A model generated the notes under the pieces. It was not told the origin of the DNA and searched no databases. It was given only the letters and a program-made list of their open reading frames with translations. A program made the translations under genes and the position numbers. From Methylobacter sp. (lineage in GTDB: Bacteria > Pseudomonadota > Gammaproteobacteria > Methylococcales > Methylomonadaceae), in assembly GCA_004299305.1 (NCBI GenBank), contig SCPZ01000016.1, positions 1 through 37,202 on the forward strand: 37,202 nucleotides of DNA, given 5' to 3'. Shown in pieces: positions 16,446-24,531 of this stretch; the stretch's first letter is position 1; every line of letters starts with the position of its first letter.

Positions 16446-17381
16446 ATGAAAAAATTAAAATGCGCCGTTATCGGCACCGGTTACCTGGGGAAGTTTCACG
16501 CGGAAAAATATGCATCGTTGCCTGATTGCGAACTGGTTGCCGTTGTCGATATTAACGAGGCGGCAGCCAAAGAAGTCGCCGAAAAACACGGCGCAACAGC
16601 GCTGACAGACTACCAATCGCTGTTAGGTGAAGTTGATGCGGTCAGTATTGTCGTACCTACGACACTGCATCACCAAGTTTCCAGGGACTTCCTGAATGCC
16701 GGTGTTCATGTGTTGGTTGAAAAGCCGATTACTGTGACGGTTGCGGAAGCCGACGAGCTGATCGCCATCGCCAAGGAAAAAAAACTGATTTTGCAGGTGG
16801 GCCATCTGGAACGCTTTAACCCGGCGGTATTGGGTTTGGACAAGGAAGAAAAACCCCTGTTTATTGAATCACACCGTTTGTCGCCGTTTAATCCGCGCGC
16901 CAATGATGTCAGCGTCGTGCTGGATTTAATGATTCACGACATTGATATTATTTTAGCCTTGGTCGATTCCGAGGTGGAACGCATTGATGCCAGCGGCACG
17001 GCAGTTTTGACACAAGGCACCGATATTGCCAATGCCCGGCTGTTGTTTAAAAACGGTTGTGTGGCCAATGTGACGGCTAGCAGGATCAGCATGAAGATGG
17101 AGCGCAAAATGCGCATGTTCAGGCCGTCTTCTTATGTTTCGGTGGATTTCCAGAATCGTGTCTTGACCCGGCATCGTACCGGCAAAAAAGAAATGTTCCC
17201 CGGTATTCCTGACATAGAAACCGAAGAATCGGTTTTTGAAAGCGGTGATGCGCTGCTGGAAGAAATCAAGCATTTCGTTAACTGCATTCAGACCGGCAAT
17301 AACCCCTTGGTTTCCGGTGAAGCGGGTAAAAGAGCATTGGAAACAGCGATAGCCATTACCCGGTTATTAGGCGATAAATAA
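16446..17381 (+). CDS. gnnA: UDP-GlcNAc 3-dehydrogenase GnnA (Gfo/Idh/MocA family)
   Basis: A 311-residue NAD-dependent oxidoreductase. The N-terminal Rossmann fold carries GTGYLGKFHAEKY (10-22), followed by the family's EKP (92-94, Lys93 catalytic) and the HD pair in LDLMIHDIDII (D160, H164, D165). In Acidithiobacillus ferrooxidans and Leptospira, GnnA oxidises the 3-hydroxyl of UDP-GlcNAc and the aminotransferase GnnB then adds an amino group, giving UDP-GlcNAc3N for lipid A with amide-linked 3-chains. The specific assignment rests on the pairing with a DegT-type aminotransferase and with lpxB just downstream; sequence alone gives the family. It follows purM by nine bases. A separate repeat lies between it and gnnB. 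Alternative: a nucleotide-sugar dehydrogenase for O-antigen, less likely here. Confidence 0.8.
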   Translation: MKKLKCAVIGTGYLGKFHAEKYASLPDCELVAVVDINEAAAKEVAEKHGATALTDYQSLLGEVDAVSIVVPTTLHHQVSRDFLNAGVHVLVEKPITVTVAEADELIAIAKEKKLILQVGHLERFNPAVLGLDKEEKPLFIESHRLSPFNPRANDVSVVLDLMIHDIDIILALVDSEVERIDASGTAVLTQGTDIANARLLFKNGCVANVTASRISMKMERKMRMFRPSSYVSVDFQNRVLTRHRTGKKEMFPGIPDIETEESVFESGDALLEEIKHFVNCIQTGNNPLVSGEAGKRALETAIAITRLLGDK

Positions 17382-17407
17382 TTCGAGAATAGAACACAGA
17401 TTTAAAA

Positions 17408-17476
17408 CATGTAGGGTACGCTGTGCGCATCTTCCGGTGTTCGGCATTAAATGGTACGCACAGCGTACCCTACATG
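17408..17476. repeat. Inverted repeat, GTAGGGTACGCTGTGCG family
   Basis: A 20-base arm at 17408-17427 (CATGTAGGGTACGC..., ending TGTGCG) is matched exactly in reverse complement at 17457-17476, with a 29-base interior. It lies between gnnA and gnnB, just after a truncated end of the AGAACACGGAT repeat (about 17390). A transcript running from gnnA to gnnB would form a strong hairpin here, which could lower downstream expression or stabilise the message. Confidence 0.75.
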
Positions 17477-17516
17477 ATTGCAACCCAATAATTGATAAAC
17501 ACAAAGGCAATAAAAC

Positions 17517-18614
17517 ATGATACCCATGGTAAACCTGAAGGCTCAATACGCTGAAATTAAAGATGAGATTGAGCGCGGGCTGGCTGAAACAATCGAAAAT
17601 TGTTCGTTTATATTAGGCCCTAATGTCCAAGCCTTTGAAAAAGAAACGGCTGAGTATCTGGGCGTTAAACACGCGATTGCCGTGGCTTCAGGCACTGATG
17701 CATTGCATCTGGCATTGATCGCCGAAGGCATCGGTGCAGGCGACGAAGTGATCACCACTGCGTTCACCTTTATTGCTACGGCGGAAGCCATCAAATATGT
17801 CGGTGCTATTCCCGTTTTTGTCGATATTGATCCCAAGACCTTTAATATCTCGCCCGAAGCTATAGCAAAAGCCATTACCCCGAGAACCAAGGCAGTCATG
17901 CCGGTGCATTTGTTCGGTCAACCAGCTGATATGACGGCAATTAAGCAGTTATGCGACCAGCATAAGCTGAAACTGATTGAAGATTGCTGCCAATCGTTCG
18001 GCGCAAGCATTAACGGCCAACAAACCGGAGCTATCGGTCATGCAGCCGGTTTCAGCTTTTTCCCGAGCAAGAATCTGGGGGCGTTCGGCGATGGCGGCTT
18101 GGTGGTTACCAACTCCGACGAGACTGCCCTAAAGCTTAAAATGCTGCACAATCATGGTTCGGATGTCCGTTATTATCATGATGTGATCGGCTATAACAGC
18201 CGTCTTGATGAAATGCAGGCGGTAATATTAAGAGCCAAATTAAAGCGTATCGACCAGTACAATAAAGGCCGTCAACATGTCGGACGTCTTTATTCGGAAT
18301 TGATGGCCGATTTGCCGCTGATCACGCCGTTTGAAGACGGTCTGGGCGAGCATGTTTATCACCAATACACCGTGTTGTGCGAGCGTCGCGACGAGGTGAT
18401 GAAAGCCTTGCAGGAAAAACAAATTGGCTGTGCGGTGTACTATCCGGTGCCTTTGCATCGGCAGAATGTGTTTAAAGAAGAATATGCTGGCGTCAGTTTG
18501 CCGGTTACGGAATCGGTTGCGGCCAACTGTATGTCATTGCCGATCTGCCCCTTCCTTGAAGATAATTCGATCAGGGAGATTGTGGCGGTTATTCGGGGTG
18601 TTTTGGTCGAATAA
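17517..18614 (+). CDS. gnnB: UDP-sugar 3-aminotransferase GnnB (DegT/DnrJ/EryC1 family)
   Basis: A 365-residue PLP-dependent sugar aminotransferase. The PLP lysine is Lys185 in FSFFPSKNLGAFGDGG, Asp156 in LIEDCCQSFGA contacts the cofactor ring nitrogen, and SGTDALHLAL (59-68) binds its phosphate. YNSRLDEMQAVILRAKL is a further family signature. Together with GnnA it should produce UDP-GlcNAc3N from the 3-keto intermediate with glutamate as amino donor. The choice of GnnB over other DegT enzymes (such as those for dTDP-amino sugars) rests on gnnA upstream and lpxB downstream. AAGG lies ahead of the start ATG; a second ATG three codons later is possible. Confidence 0.8.
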   Translation: MIPMVNLKAQYAEIKDEIERGLAETIENCSFILGPNVQAFEKETAEYLGVKHAIAVASGTDALHLALIAEGIGAGDEVITTAFTFIATAEAIKYVGAIPVFVDIDPKTFNISPEAIAKAITPRTKAVMPVHLFGQPADMTAIKQLCDQHKLKLIEDCCQSFGASINGQQTGAIGHAAGFSFFPSKNLGAFGDGGLVVTNSDETALKLKMLHNHGSDVRYYHDVIGYNSRLDEMQAVILRAKLKRIDQYNKGRQHVGRLYSELMADLPLITPFEDGLGEHVYHQYTVLCERRDEVMKALQEKQIGCAVYYPVPLHRQNVFKEEYAGVSLPVTESVAANCMSLPICPFLEDNSIREIVAVIRGVLVE

Positions 18615-18630
18615 GATAATTATTTAGCAT

Positions 18631-18743
18631 AATAGAACACGGATGACGCGGATTGAACGGATTTACGCAGATTTTTAAAAGTGATTTATAAGTGCTTTTT
18701 AATCCGTGTTTATCTGTCTAATCCGCGTTATCCGTGTTCTATT
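18631..18743. repeat. Inverted-repeat element, AGAACACGGATGAC family, copy 2
   Basis: The left arm AATAGAACACGGATGACGCG with GATT (18631-18654) and the right arm (18720-18743, ending ATCCGTGTTCTATT) are inverted copies over 24 bases with one mismatch. The 65-base interior itself contains partial copies (ACGGATT, AATCCGTG). This copy is better preserved than the one at 14651. It separates gnnB from lpxB. Confidence 0.8.
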
Positions 18744-18786
18744 TTTTACTAAATAGTTACGATGCTTTTTTAACTGTCATCTAGCT

Positions 18787-19935
18787 ATGCCCCAACATAA
18801 TTCCTTAAAAATCCTATTCAGCGCCGGTGAGTCATCCGGCGACCAACACGCTGCCAATATGTTTCTTGAGTTGAAAAAACAGCAGCCCGATATAGTCGGC
18901 CTCGGCATGGGCGGCGCAAAAATGGCTCAGGCAGGCATAGATATTCGTTATGATTCGGCCAATATCGCCGTCATCGGCGTGGTTGAAGTCGTCAAGCATT
19001 ATGCCGAAATCCGCCGTGCGTTAAAACTGATGCAACAGTTAGTCGCAACGGAACGCCCCGACTTGCTGGTTTGCGTAGACTATAAGGAATTTAACTTTAA
19101 ACTGGCGCGCTATGCCAAACAGCAGGGCGTTAAGGTCCTATTTTACGTCAGTCCCCAGGTATGGGCATGGCGGCCGGGCCGGGTAAAAGCTTACGGCAAA
19201 GTCATCGACATGATGGCGGTAATCTTCCCGTTCGAGACGGCTTATTACGATGCCGAAAAAGTGCCGGTACGCTATGTGGGTCATCCTTCGGTAGATAAAG
19301 TCCATGCCCAGCGTAGTAAAGACGAGGACTTAACTCTTTTCGGGCTGGATAAAAACCAACCGGTAGTCGGCTTATTGCCCGGCAGCCGGGCCAACGAAAT
19401 TCAACGTATGTTGCCGGTCATGCTGGCCGCCGCCGAAAAAATACAAGCCAATTTGCCCGGATGCCAATTTATCTTGCCGCAAGCCGACTCAATCAGCGAT
19501 ACCTTGCTTGACGACTACATTCGCCAATCGCCGCTAGCCCTTAGCGTAATAAAAAACCAGCCTTATGATGTGATTCAATGCTGTGACGCCGTGATGACCG
19601 CCTCAGGCACCGCAACCTTGGAAATTGCCTTGTTAACCGTACCCATGGTCATCGCCTACAAGCTTTCATCGTTGACTTATCAGTTGGGCAAACGGCTGGT
19701 GAATACGCCCTTTATAGGTTTGCCGAATATTGTGTCGGGTAAAAACATCATTAAAGAATTGATTCAGCATGATGCGACAGCCGAAAACCTGTCTGCCGAA
19801 ATCATGAGAATCCTGACCGATAAAGCCTATGCCGATGATATGCGTGAAAACCTGAACCAGGTTAAACAGCGCTTAGGGCAGGGCGGCGGCTCCAAGAATA
19901 TGGCGCAACTGGCATTGGAGATGCTGTCGGTTTAG
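18787..19935 (+). CDS. lpxB: Lipid-A-disaccharide synthase LpxB
   Basis: LpxB joins UDP-diacylglucosamine to lipid X to form the lipid A disaccharide on the inner face of the cytoplasmic membrane. The 382-residue glycosyltransferase shows the family start KILFSAGESSGDQHAA, GLGMGGAKM, then VDYKEFNFKLA, YVSPQVWAWRPGRV, the second-domain opening VGLLPGSRANEI and the donor-binding MTASGTATLEIALL. No clear ribosome site precedes the ATG, which is the only reasonable start. With gnnA and gnnB upstream, the expected substrates are diaminosugar versions carrying amide-linked 3-chains. lpxA, lpxD and fabZ, often beside lpxB, are not in the window. Confidence 0.96.
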   Translation: MPQHNSLKILFSAGESSGDQHAANMFLELKKQQPDIVGLGMGGAKMAQAGIDIRYDSANIAVIGVVEVVKHYAEIRRALKLMQQLVATERPDLLVCVDYKEFNFKLARYAKQQGVKVLFYVSPQVWAWRPGRVKAYGKVIDMMAVIFPFETAYYDAEKVPVRYVGHPSVDKVHAQRSKDEDLTLFGLDKNQPVVGLLPGSRANEIQRMLPVMLAAAEKIQANLPGCQFILPQADSISDTLLDDYIRQSPLALSVIKNQPYDVIQCCDAVMTASGTATLEIALLTVPMVIAYKLSSLTYQLGKRLVNTPFIGLPNIVSGKNIIKELIQHDATAENLSAEIMRILTDKAYADDMRENLNQVKQRLGQGGGSKNMAQLALEMLSV

Positions 19936-19953
19936 CGGGATGATATTGAAACC

Positions 19954-19983
19954 GAAAAAACTAAGCGACGAGCTAGGTTTTTC
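19954..19983 (+). terminator. Probable terminator after lpxB
   Basis: GAAAAAACTAAGC and GAGCTAGGTTTTTC can pair with one mismatch and one bulged A around a short GAC loop, and the right arm is T-rich. It starts 18 bases after the lpxB stop codon. Confidence 0.4.
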
Positions 19984-20069
19984 TGATAATCTTCGTAAGC
20001 CGTATAGATCAACCGGCATGATAAGTTTAAATAATCAACTAGATACAGCAGAACAAACAAGGGGGAGCG

Positions 20070-20204
20070 ATGGAGATTGGAACTGCATTTAAATTGTTGG
20101 GCTATATGCTTTGGCCGTTTTTACTGGTGTTTTTATACTATTTGTTTGATAGGAAAGGCTTTAAAAAGCAGTGGGAAAAATTCAAACAAGACGGCTTTAA
20201 ATAA
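20070..20204 (+). CDS. Small single-pass membrane peptide (44 residues)
   Basis: A short frame with a strong ribosome site: GGGGGAG (20061-20067) ends two bases before the ATG at 20070. It encodes an uncharged hydrophobic segment (about residues 9-26, LLGYMLWPFLLVFLYYLF) followed by a basic amphipathic tail (RKGFKKQWEKFKQ). The charge pattern predicts an inner membrane peptide with the C-terminal tail in the cytoplasm. A perfect hairpin follows 10 bases after its stop codon, which supports a real gene unit. No family is recognised; the function is unknown. Confidence 0.65.
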   Translation: MEIGTAFKLLGYMLWPFLLVFLYYLFDRKGFKKQWEKFKQDGFK

Positions 20205-20214
20205 ATATCCAAAC

Positions 20215-20241
20215 GCACCGGGCGAGTTTGCCGCCCGGTGC
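20215..20241. terminator. Bidirectional hairpin between the small peptide and rhodanese genes
   Basis: GCACCGGGCG (20215-20224) and CGCCCGGTGC (20232-20241) pair perfectly over 10 bases around the loop AGTTTGC. It lies between the convergent ends of the small membrane peptide gene and the rhodanese gene, so it probably serves both. Only a weak T-rich stretch follows (GTCTTAAATT). Confidence 0.65.
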
Positions 20242-20252
20242 GGTGTCTTAAA

Positions 20253-20645
20253 TTAATATCGCGGCACTGAACTATCGCACTCGCGAGACCAGGCATCGAT
20301 TCCGCCTGTTAAATTTACAATATTCTCAAATCCTGAATTAACAAGATATATGCAAGCTTGCTGGCTACGCACGCCATGATGGCAAATTACTACGATTTCT
20401 TGTTGCGGGTTTAGCTCATCCAGTCTTTGCGGAAGTTGATTAAGCGGAATTAAGACGCTGTTTTTTATGCGGGCATATTGAAACTCATTGGGCTCCCGTA
20501 CATCCAACAAAAATAGACGATCGGCAAATTGCTCCTGCTGTGCTCTCTCCTCTATCCTTGCCGCCGTATCTCCTGCATCCACGCAGTCGTCTTCATTTTG
20601 AATCCTGGTTTTTAATGCTGTTGCCGATATTTGTCTTATGGACAT
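20253..20645 (-). CDS. Rhodanese-domain sulfurtransferase with repeat-derived insertion
   Basis: A 130-residue single-domain rhodanese, likely transferring sulfane sulfur through Cys88 in the active-site loop CHHGVRS. LLDVREPNEFQYARI (about 46-60) and the final NLTGGIDAWSREC are classic family motifs. The unusual part is residues 18-42, between the N-terminal ISATALKTRIQNE and RLFLLDVRE. Relatives of this type usually run directly from one to the other. The DNA encoding this segment resembles the non-coding repeat at 27-70, so it appears to be a dispersed repeat inserted in frame. The fold core is untouched, so activity is probably retained. The start follows AAGGA on the minus strand. The physiological sulfur acceptor is unknown. 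Confidence 0.87.
   Translation of the reverse strand: MSIRQISATALKTRIQNEDDCVDAGDTAARIEERAQQEQFADRLFLLDVREPNEFQYARIKNSVLIPLNQLPQRLDELNPQQEIVVICHHGVRSQQACIYLVNSGFENIVNLTGGIDAWSRECDSSVPRY
20530..20592. repeat. Dispersed repeat, copy B, inside the rhodanese gene
   Basis: On the coding (minus) strand this reads GACGACTGCGTGGATGCAGG AG..., then GAGAGAGCACAGCAGGAGCA. Copy A (minus strand of 27-70) has CGACTGCAAGGATGCAGGAG at one end and GAGCAACGCAGGAGCA at the other. The two ends match closely; the middle is longer in copy B. Total length keeps the rhodanese reading frame open. Confidence 0.6.
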
Positions 20646-20721
20646 GGTTATCCTTGGTTAATTAAGTTGTTCTAAACATTGCATGGCGATGAAGATTTCA
20701 AGCCTGGGAACCGGCGCAAAG

Positions 20722-21336
20722 CTATTTATCATCCTTTGATTCAAATACTTCGCTTAAATCAATTGTTAACTCAGGAAATAAATACGGCGTTGCTGCATCG
20801 TTGCTGGAATACATGGCTTTTAATTGATAACAACCCGTGTCATCCAAAACAAATTGATAGATTGCTTGTTCATACGGATAAACCAACCAGTATTCGCTTA
20901 CGCCACTTTCCGCATATAAGTCATATTTAATGCGCATTTCTTTTTTGGAATTCCCTTGCGATAAAACCTCAATGATCCAATCCGGCGCACCATTACAACC
21001 TTGTTCATCTAATTTGCTTGGATCGCAAATAACGCATAAATCAGGTTGAACAACCGTGTGTATTTCTTTATTAGCCAAAATAGACTTTTTACGGTCATAC
21101 AAACGCACATCAAAGGGAGCAATGAATATTTCACATTTTTTATGGCGAAAAAAGCTGTAAAACATGCCGAACAGATGTCCGGCAATGCGTTGATGTCTTA
21201 CATTCGGTGCGGGTGACATCAGCATGATTTTACCTTTAATCAATTCAACGGTTTCATCAAATTGCCAGGTTAAATAGTCGGCATAACTATAGGTTTGATT
21301 TAAATCTAATTGTGACAATTGAGTAATTTTAGGCAT
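20722..21336 (-). CDS. Uma2-family (DUF820) putative restriction-type endonuclease
   Basis: A 204-residue protein of the Uma2 family, which has a PD-(D/E)XK nuclease-like fold. Family landmarks are YADYLTW, VELIKGKIMLMSPAP, HQRIAGHL, the acidic VVQPDLCVICD, APDWIIEVLS and the later KYDLYAESGVSEYWLV. The Asp in QPDL, the Glu in IIEVLS and the downstream Lys form the usual metal-binding set. These proteins are very numerous in cyanobacteria and occur in other bacteria with variable copy number; their biological role is not established. ATG at 21336 is chosen; a TTG at 21351 would add MSLIP and neither has a clear ribosome site. It is upstream of, and in the same orientation as, the rhodanese gene, with 76 bases between them. 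Confidence 0.87.
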   Translation of the reverse strand: MPKITQLSQLDLNQTYSYADYLTWQFDETVELIKGKIMLMSPAPNVRHQRIAGHLFGMFYSFFRHKKCEIFIAPFDVRLYDRKKSILANKEIHTVVQPDLCVICDPSKLDEQGCNGAPDWIIEVLSQGNSKKEMRIKYDLYAESGVSEYWLVYPYEQAIYQFVLDDTGCYQLKAMYSSNDAATPYLFPELTIDLSEVFESKDDK

Positions 21337-21535
21337 AGGAATTAAGCTCAAAGTGAATTTAACTGACCGATTGAATATTGTACAGATTGTTGCATTGCAA
21401 CGTCTCTATGGTTCATGCAAGAGTAACTTTTCGTGCATTATATCGTTGCCACGTTCCAAAACTGAATTTCCAAGGGGACGCTTAGTTTAATTGGTAGTGG
21501 CGCAGGGGCGTGATAACGATAAAAACGATTTCCAA

Positions 21536-21564
21536 TTAACAAAATACGCTATTCATGCTATAAA
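21536..21564 (+). promoter_or_regulatory. Candidate sigma-70-type promoter of the first RTX gene
   Basis: TTAACA (21536-21541) and TATAAA (21559-21564) are separated by exactly 17 bases, giving a good -35/-10 pair about 50 bases upstream of the chosen start at 21621. The rest of 21352-21620 shows no gene. Confidence 0.45.
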
Positions 21565-21620
21565 ATCCCAGTAATTTTTCTGTAAATATCCTCCTCAATA
21601 GCTTTGGCAAGGTGAATACA

Positions 21621-24338
21621 ATGACAACAATCAACGGCGCGATCATTACTGATTTCGGTTCTTTAGACACAGGTAACTATGTTTTTACTCAAGCGGACGG
21701 CAAAATTACCGTGATGGGAATAACATCGGGATTGACCAGCGATGATTTAGCGGTTGCCCGTTATAACGCGGACGGCAGCCTGGATACCAGCTTTGACAGC
21801 GATGGCAAATTAATCGCAACAGCTGTTATGACTATTAACGCGGTCCGCCCCTTAAGCGATGGCAAATTTATTACGGTTGGTGGAAGCGCTGGCGATTTTG
21901 CCGTTGCCCGTTATAACAGTGACGGTAGTTTGGACAGTACGTTTGATATGGATGGTAAGGCAACGACTGATTTTTATTATTCCGATTATGCCAATGCCAT
22001 TGCAGTACAAGCGGATGGTAAGTTGCTAGTGGTAGGATCAACCTGGGATCCGTATTATTTTGGCGCTGCACGTTACAATGCCGATGGCAGCTTAGATACC
22101 GGCTTTTCTACCGATGGCGAAGTGTACAATGACAGTTTTTCCGGCTATGGCGCCGCCACAGCAGTGGCTATCCAACCCGATGGAAAATCCGTAATAGCGG
22201 GTATAAGTGGTACTGATTTCGGCGTTGCGCGATTGGATCGCTATGGCAATATGGACACCAGTTTTGATGGCGACGGTAAGGTGAGTACCGATTTAGGCGG
22301 TACCGATATTGTTAAAACGGTCATGGTATTAAGTTCAGGCAAAATCCTGATGGCCGGCACCAGCAATGGCGATTTTGCGTTGGTTCGCTATAACGCTAAT
22401 GGCAGCCTCGACACCAGTTTCGATACCGATGGCAAACTGGTTACCGACTTGGGCGGCACCGAAACGTTGAATAGCCTGATCACTTTAGCCGATGGCAAAT
22501 TCCTTGCAGCAGGCACGGACGGCAATAATGATTTATTGCTGATGCGCTTTAATAGCGATGGTTCTTTAGACTCCAGTTTCGACAGTGACGGTAAGGTCGC
22601 CACCGATTTAGGCGGTTGGGAAACCGGCAACAGTGTCGCCGTACAAAGTGACGGCAAAATTTTACTGGCAGGCACCACCGATACCGATATTGCCTTGGTG
22701 CGATATAACTCCGACGGCAGTTTAGATACCACGTTTAACGGCGCAGGGGGCGTCACTGCCACTAATCACCTGCCTACCGGCAAAGTCACCATCAACGATA
22801 CAACCCCTACTGTCGGCGATACCCTCGTTGCCAGCCATACCTTAGCCGATGCCGATGGTTTAGGCACAATCACCTACCAATGGCTAACAGGCTCAACGGT
22901 GCTCGGTACCGGCACAACGCATACCGTTACTGCCGCAGAACTGGGTAAAACATTAACGGTTTCCGCCAGTTATACCGACAAAGGCGGCAGCGCAGAAACC
23001 GTGAGCAGTGCGGTAACAGCGGCGGTGGCGGAAAGCGGCACGGTAACTCCACCCGTTGGCGGTACACCCGGCTTTGTTTTTACTCCGCAAAGCGGTACGG
23101 CAACCGGTGAAGATGGCACGTCAGTCGATTATGCCGTGACACTCAATAGCCAACCGGTTCGCGATGTGACCTTGACCTTCACCAGCAGTAATGTCAAAGA
23201 AGGCGCGATTACCAGTGCAAAAACCATGACCTTCACTAACAGCAATTGGGCGACAGCACAAACCTTAACCATTAAAGGGGTTGATGATGCGGTGAATGAC
23301 GGCAACGTGTCGTATCAAATCAGTGTGGCTGTATCGACCATCGACATCAATTATAAACTGCTCACCGTCGTCCCCTTAGCGCTGAGCAATACCGACAACG
23401 ATGCTGCCGTACCCGGCAAGGTGATTTATGGCGACGTCGGCGGCTCAAAGTCTGATTTTATCGCCAGCGGTCCTGCGGATGACCAAAGCGGCGATGGCAA
23501 CGATACGATTTACGGCCTGAATATGCCGGACGACTTGTCAGGCGGTTTGGGTAACGACACGATTTATGGCGGTTTGGGGCCTGATAACCTGTTCGGTGAA
23601 GACGGCAATGATACCTTGTGGGGCGATGAAGATGCCGATTATATGGAAGGCGGCGCCGGTAACGATACCCTGGACGGCGGCACGGGTAGCGATACTATGA
23701 TCGGCGGCAAAGGTAACGACACGTATTATTTGGGTTACGACGCCAAAGATGTGATTAATGATCAAGGCGCTGCAAGCGATGTGGATACTGTCATCATGCC
23801 GTATCTGATCACTTCTTACACCTTACCTAAAGGCATTGAAAACGGCACGATTGCGGCGGGAACGTCAAACAGCAATTTAACCGGTAATACGGGTAATAAC
23901 GAGCTTACCGGTAATGCCGGCAATAATATCTTAAACGGTGCAGTAGGCCGCGATTCGCTATTCGGCGGTGTGGGTAATGACGTATTGGTGGGCGGTACCA
24001 GTAATGACACCTTAAGTGGCGGAGCCGGTAAAGATGTCTTTAAATTCGATGCTGCGCTTACGGCCAACACCGATAAGATCACCGACTTTGTCGTAGTCGA
24101 CGACACGATTCAGTTGGAAAATGCTGTTTTTAAAAAATTCACCGCGACAGGCGTGTTAAATGCCGGTAGCTTTGTGAAAGGTGCTGCGGCACACGATTCC
24201 AATGATTATATTATCTATAATGCGACTACCGGTGCGGTGAGTTACGATGCGGATGGTAGCGGTGCGGGTTCGGCAGTGCAAATCGCTGTTTTGGGCGCAA
24301 ACCTGTCCTTAACCAATGCTGATTTTATGGTGATATAG
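21621..24338 (+). CDS. RTX protein 1: delta-60 repeats, Ig-like domain, calcium-binding RTX
   Basis: A 905-residue, acidic, repeat-built protein without an N-terminal signal peptide, likely secreted by a type I (ABC) system. Order: about seven delta-60-type repeats (20-380), each containing ARYNxDGSLDTSFDxDGK and together likely a beta-propeller; one Ig-like domain (about 381-473); a Calx-beta-like domain (474-594); RTX nonapeptides GGxGNDTxx (about 600-700); a linker with YLGYDAKDVI and YTLPKGIENGT; a few more RTX units; and a C-terminal block ending LTNADFMVI, the presumed secretion signal. The RTX part should fold on binding extracellular calcium. ATG 21621 is preferred because AAGGTGA lies ahead; the GTG at 21612 is part of that ribosome site. 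A surface or biofilm role is inferred. Confidence 0.88.
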   Translation: MTTINGAIITDFGSLDTGNYVFTQADGKITVMGITSGLTSDDLAVARYNADGSLDTSFDSDGKLIATAVMTINAVRPLSDGKFITVGGSAGDFAVARYNSDGSLDSTFDMDGKATTDFYYSDYANAIAVQADGKLLVVGSTWDPYYFGAARYNADGSLDTGFSTDGEVYNDSFSGYGAATAVAIQPDGKSVIAGISGTDFGVARLDRYGNMDTSFDGDGKVSTDLGGTDIVKTVMVLSSGKILMAGTSNGDFALVRYNANGSLDTSFDTDGKLVTDLGGTETLNSLITLADGKFLAAGTDGNNDLLLMRFNSDGSLDSSFDSDGKVATDLGGWETGNSVAVQSDGKILLAGTTDTDIALVRYNSDGSLDTTFNGAGGVTATNHLPTGKVTINDTTPTVGDTLVASHTLADADGLGTITYQWLTGSTVLGTGTTHTVTAAELGKTLTVSASYTDKGGSAETVSSAVTAAVAESGTVTPPVGGTPGFVFTPQSGTATGEDGTSVDYAVTLNSQPVRDVTLTFTSSNVKEGAITSAKTMTFTNSNWATAQTLTIKGVDDAVNDGNVSYQISVAVSTIDINYKLLTVVPLALSNTDNDAAVPGKVIYGDVGGSKSDFIASGPADDQSGDGNDTIYGLNMPDDLSGGLGNDTIYGGLGPDNLFGEDGNDTLWGDEDADYMEGGAGNDTLDGGTGSDTMIGGKGNDTYYLGYDAKDVINDQGAASDVDTVIMPYLITSYTLPKGIENGTIAAGTSNSNLTGNTGNNELTGNAGNNILNGAVGRDSLFGGVGNDVLVGGTSNDTLSGGAGKDVFKFDAALTANTDKITDFVVVDDTIQLENAVFKKFTATGVLNAGSFVKGAAAHDSNDYIIYNATTGAVSYDADGSGAGSAVQIAVLGANLSLTNADFMVI

Positions 24339-24396
24339 GCCGAGTAGAATTGTCGTTTCGCGAAAAGCCGGGATAGTTCTAAGGGGTTCGCTAGTT

Positions 24397-24496
24397 CCCA
24401 AGCTCCAGCTTGGGGATTCGGATTTAGAAGCTCTAGCTTCGCGTTCGGGAAGCTGGAGCTTCCAAGACTGGGTTCCCAAGCCGGAGCTTGGGAACC
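24397..24496. repeat. Cluster of four AAGCTnnAGCTT-type palindromes
   Basis: Four perfect palindromes follow one another: CCCAAGCT-CC-AGCTTGGG (24397-24414), GAAGCT-CT-AGCTTC (24427-24440), GGAAGCT-GG-AGCTTCC (24448-24463), and 11-base arms GGTTCCCAAGC / GCTTGGGAACC (24471-24496). All share a core around AAGCT/AGCTT. They fill the gap between the first and second RTX genes. A related GAGCTTGGGAACGAGCGAAGC string lies at about 150. Confidence 0.75.
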
Positions 24497-24531
24497 AGTG
24501 TAATTTTTTACATTCATCTGGAGACACTAAC

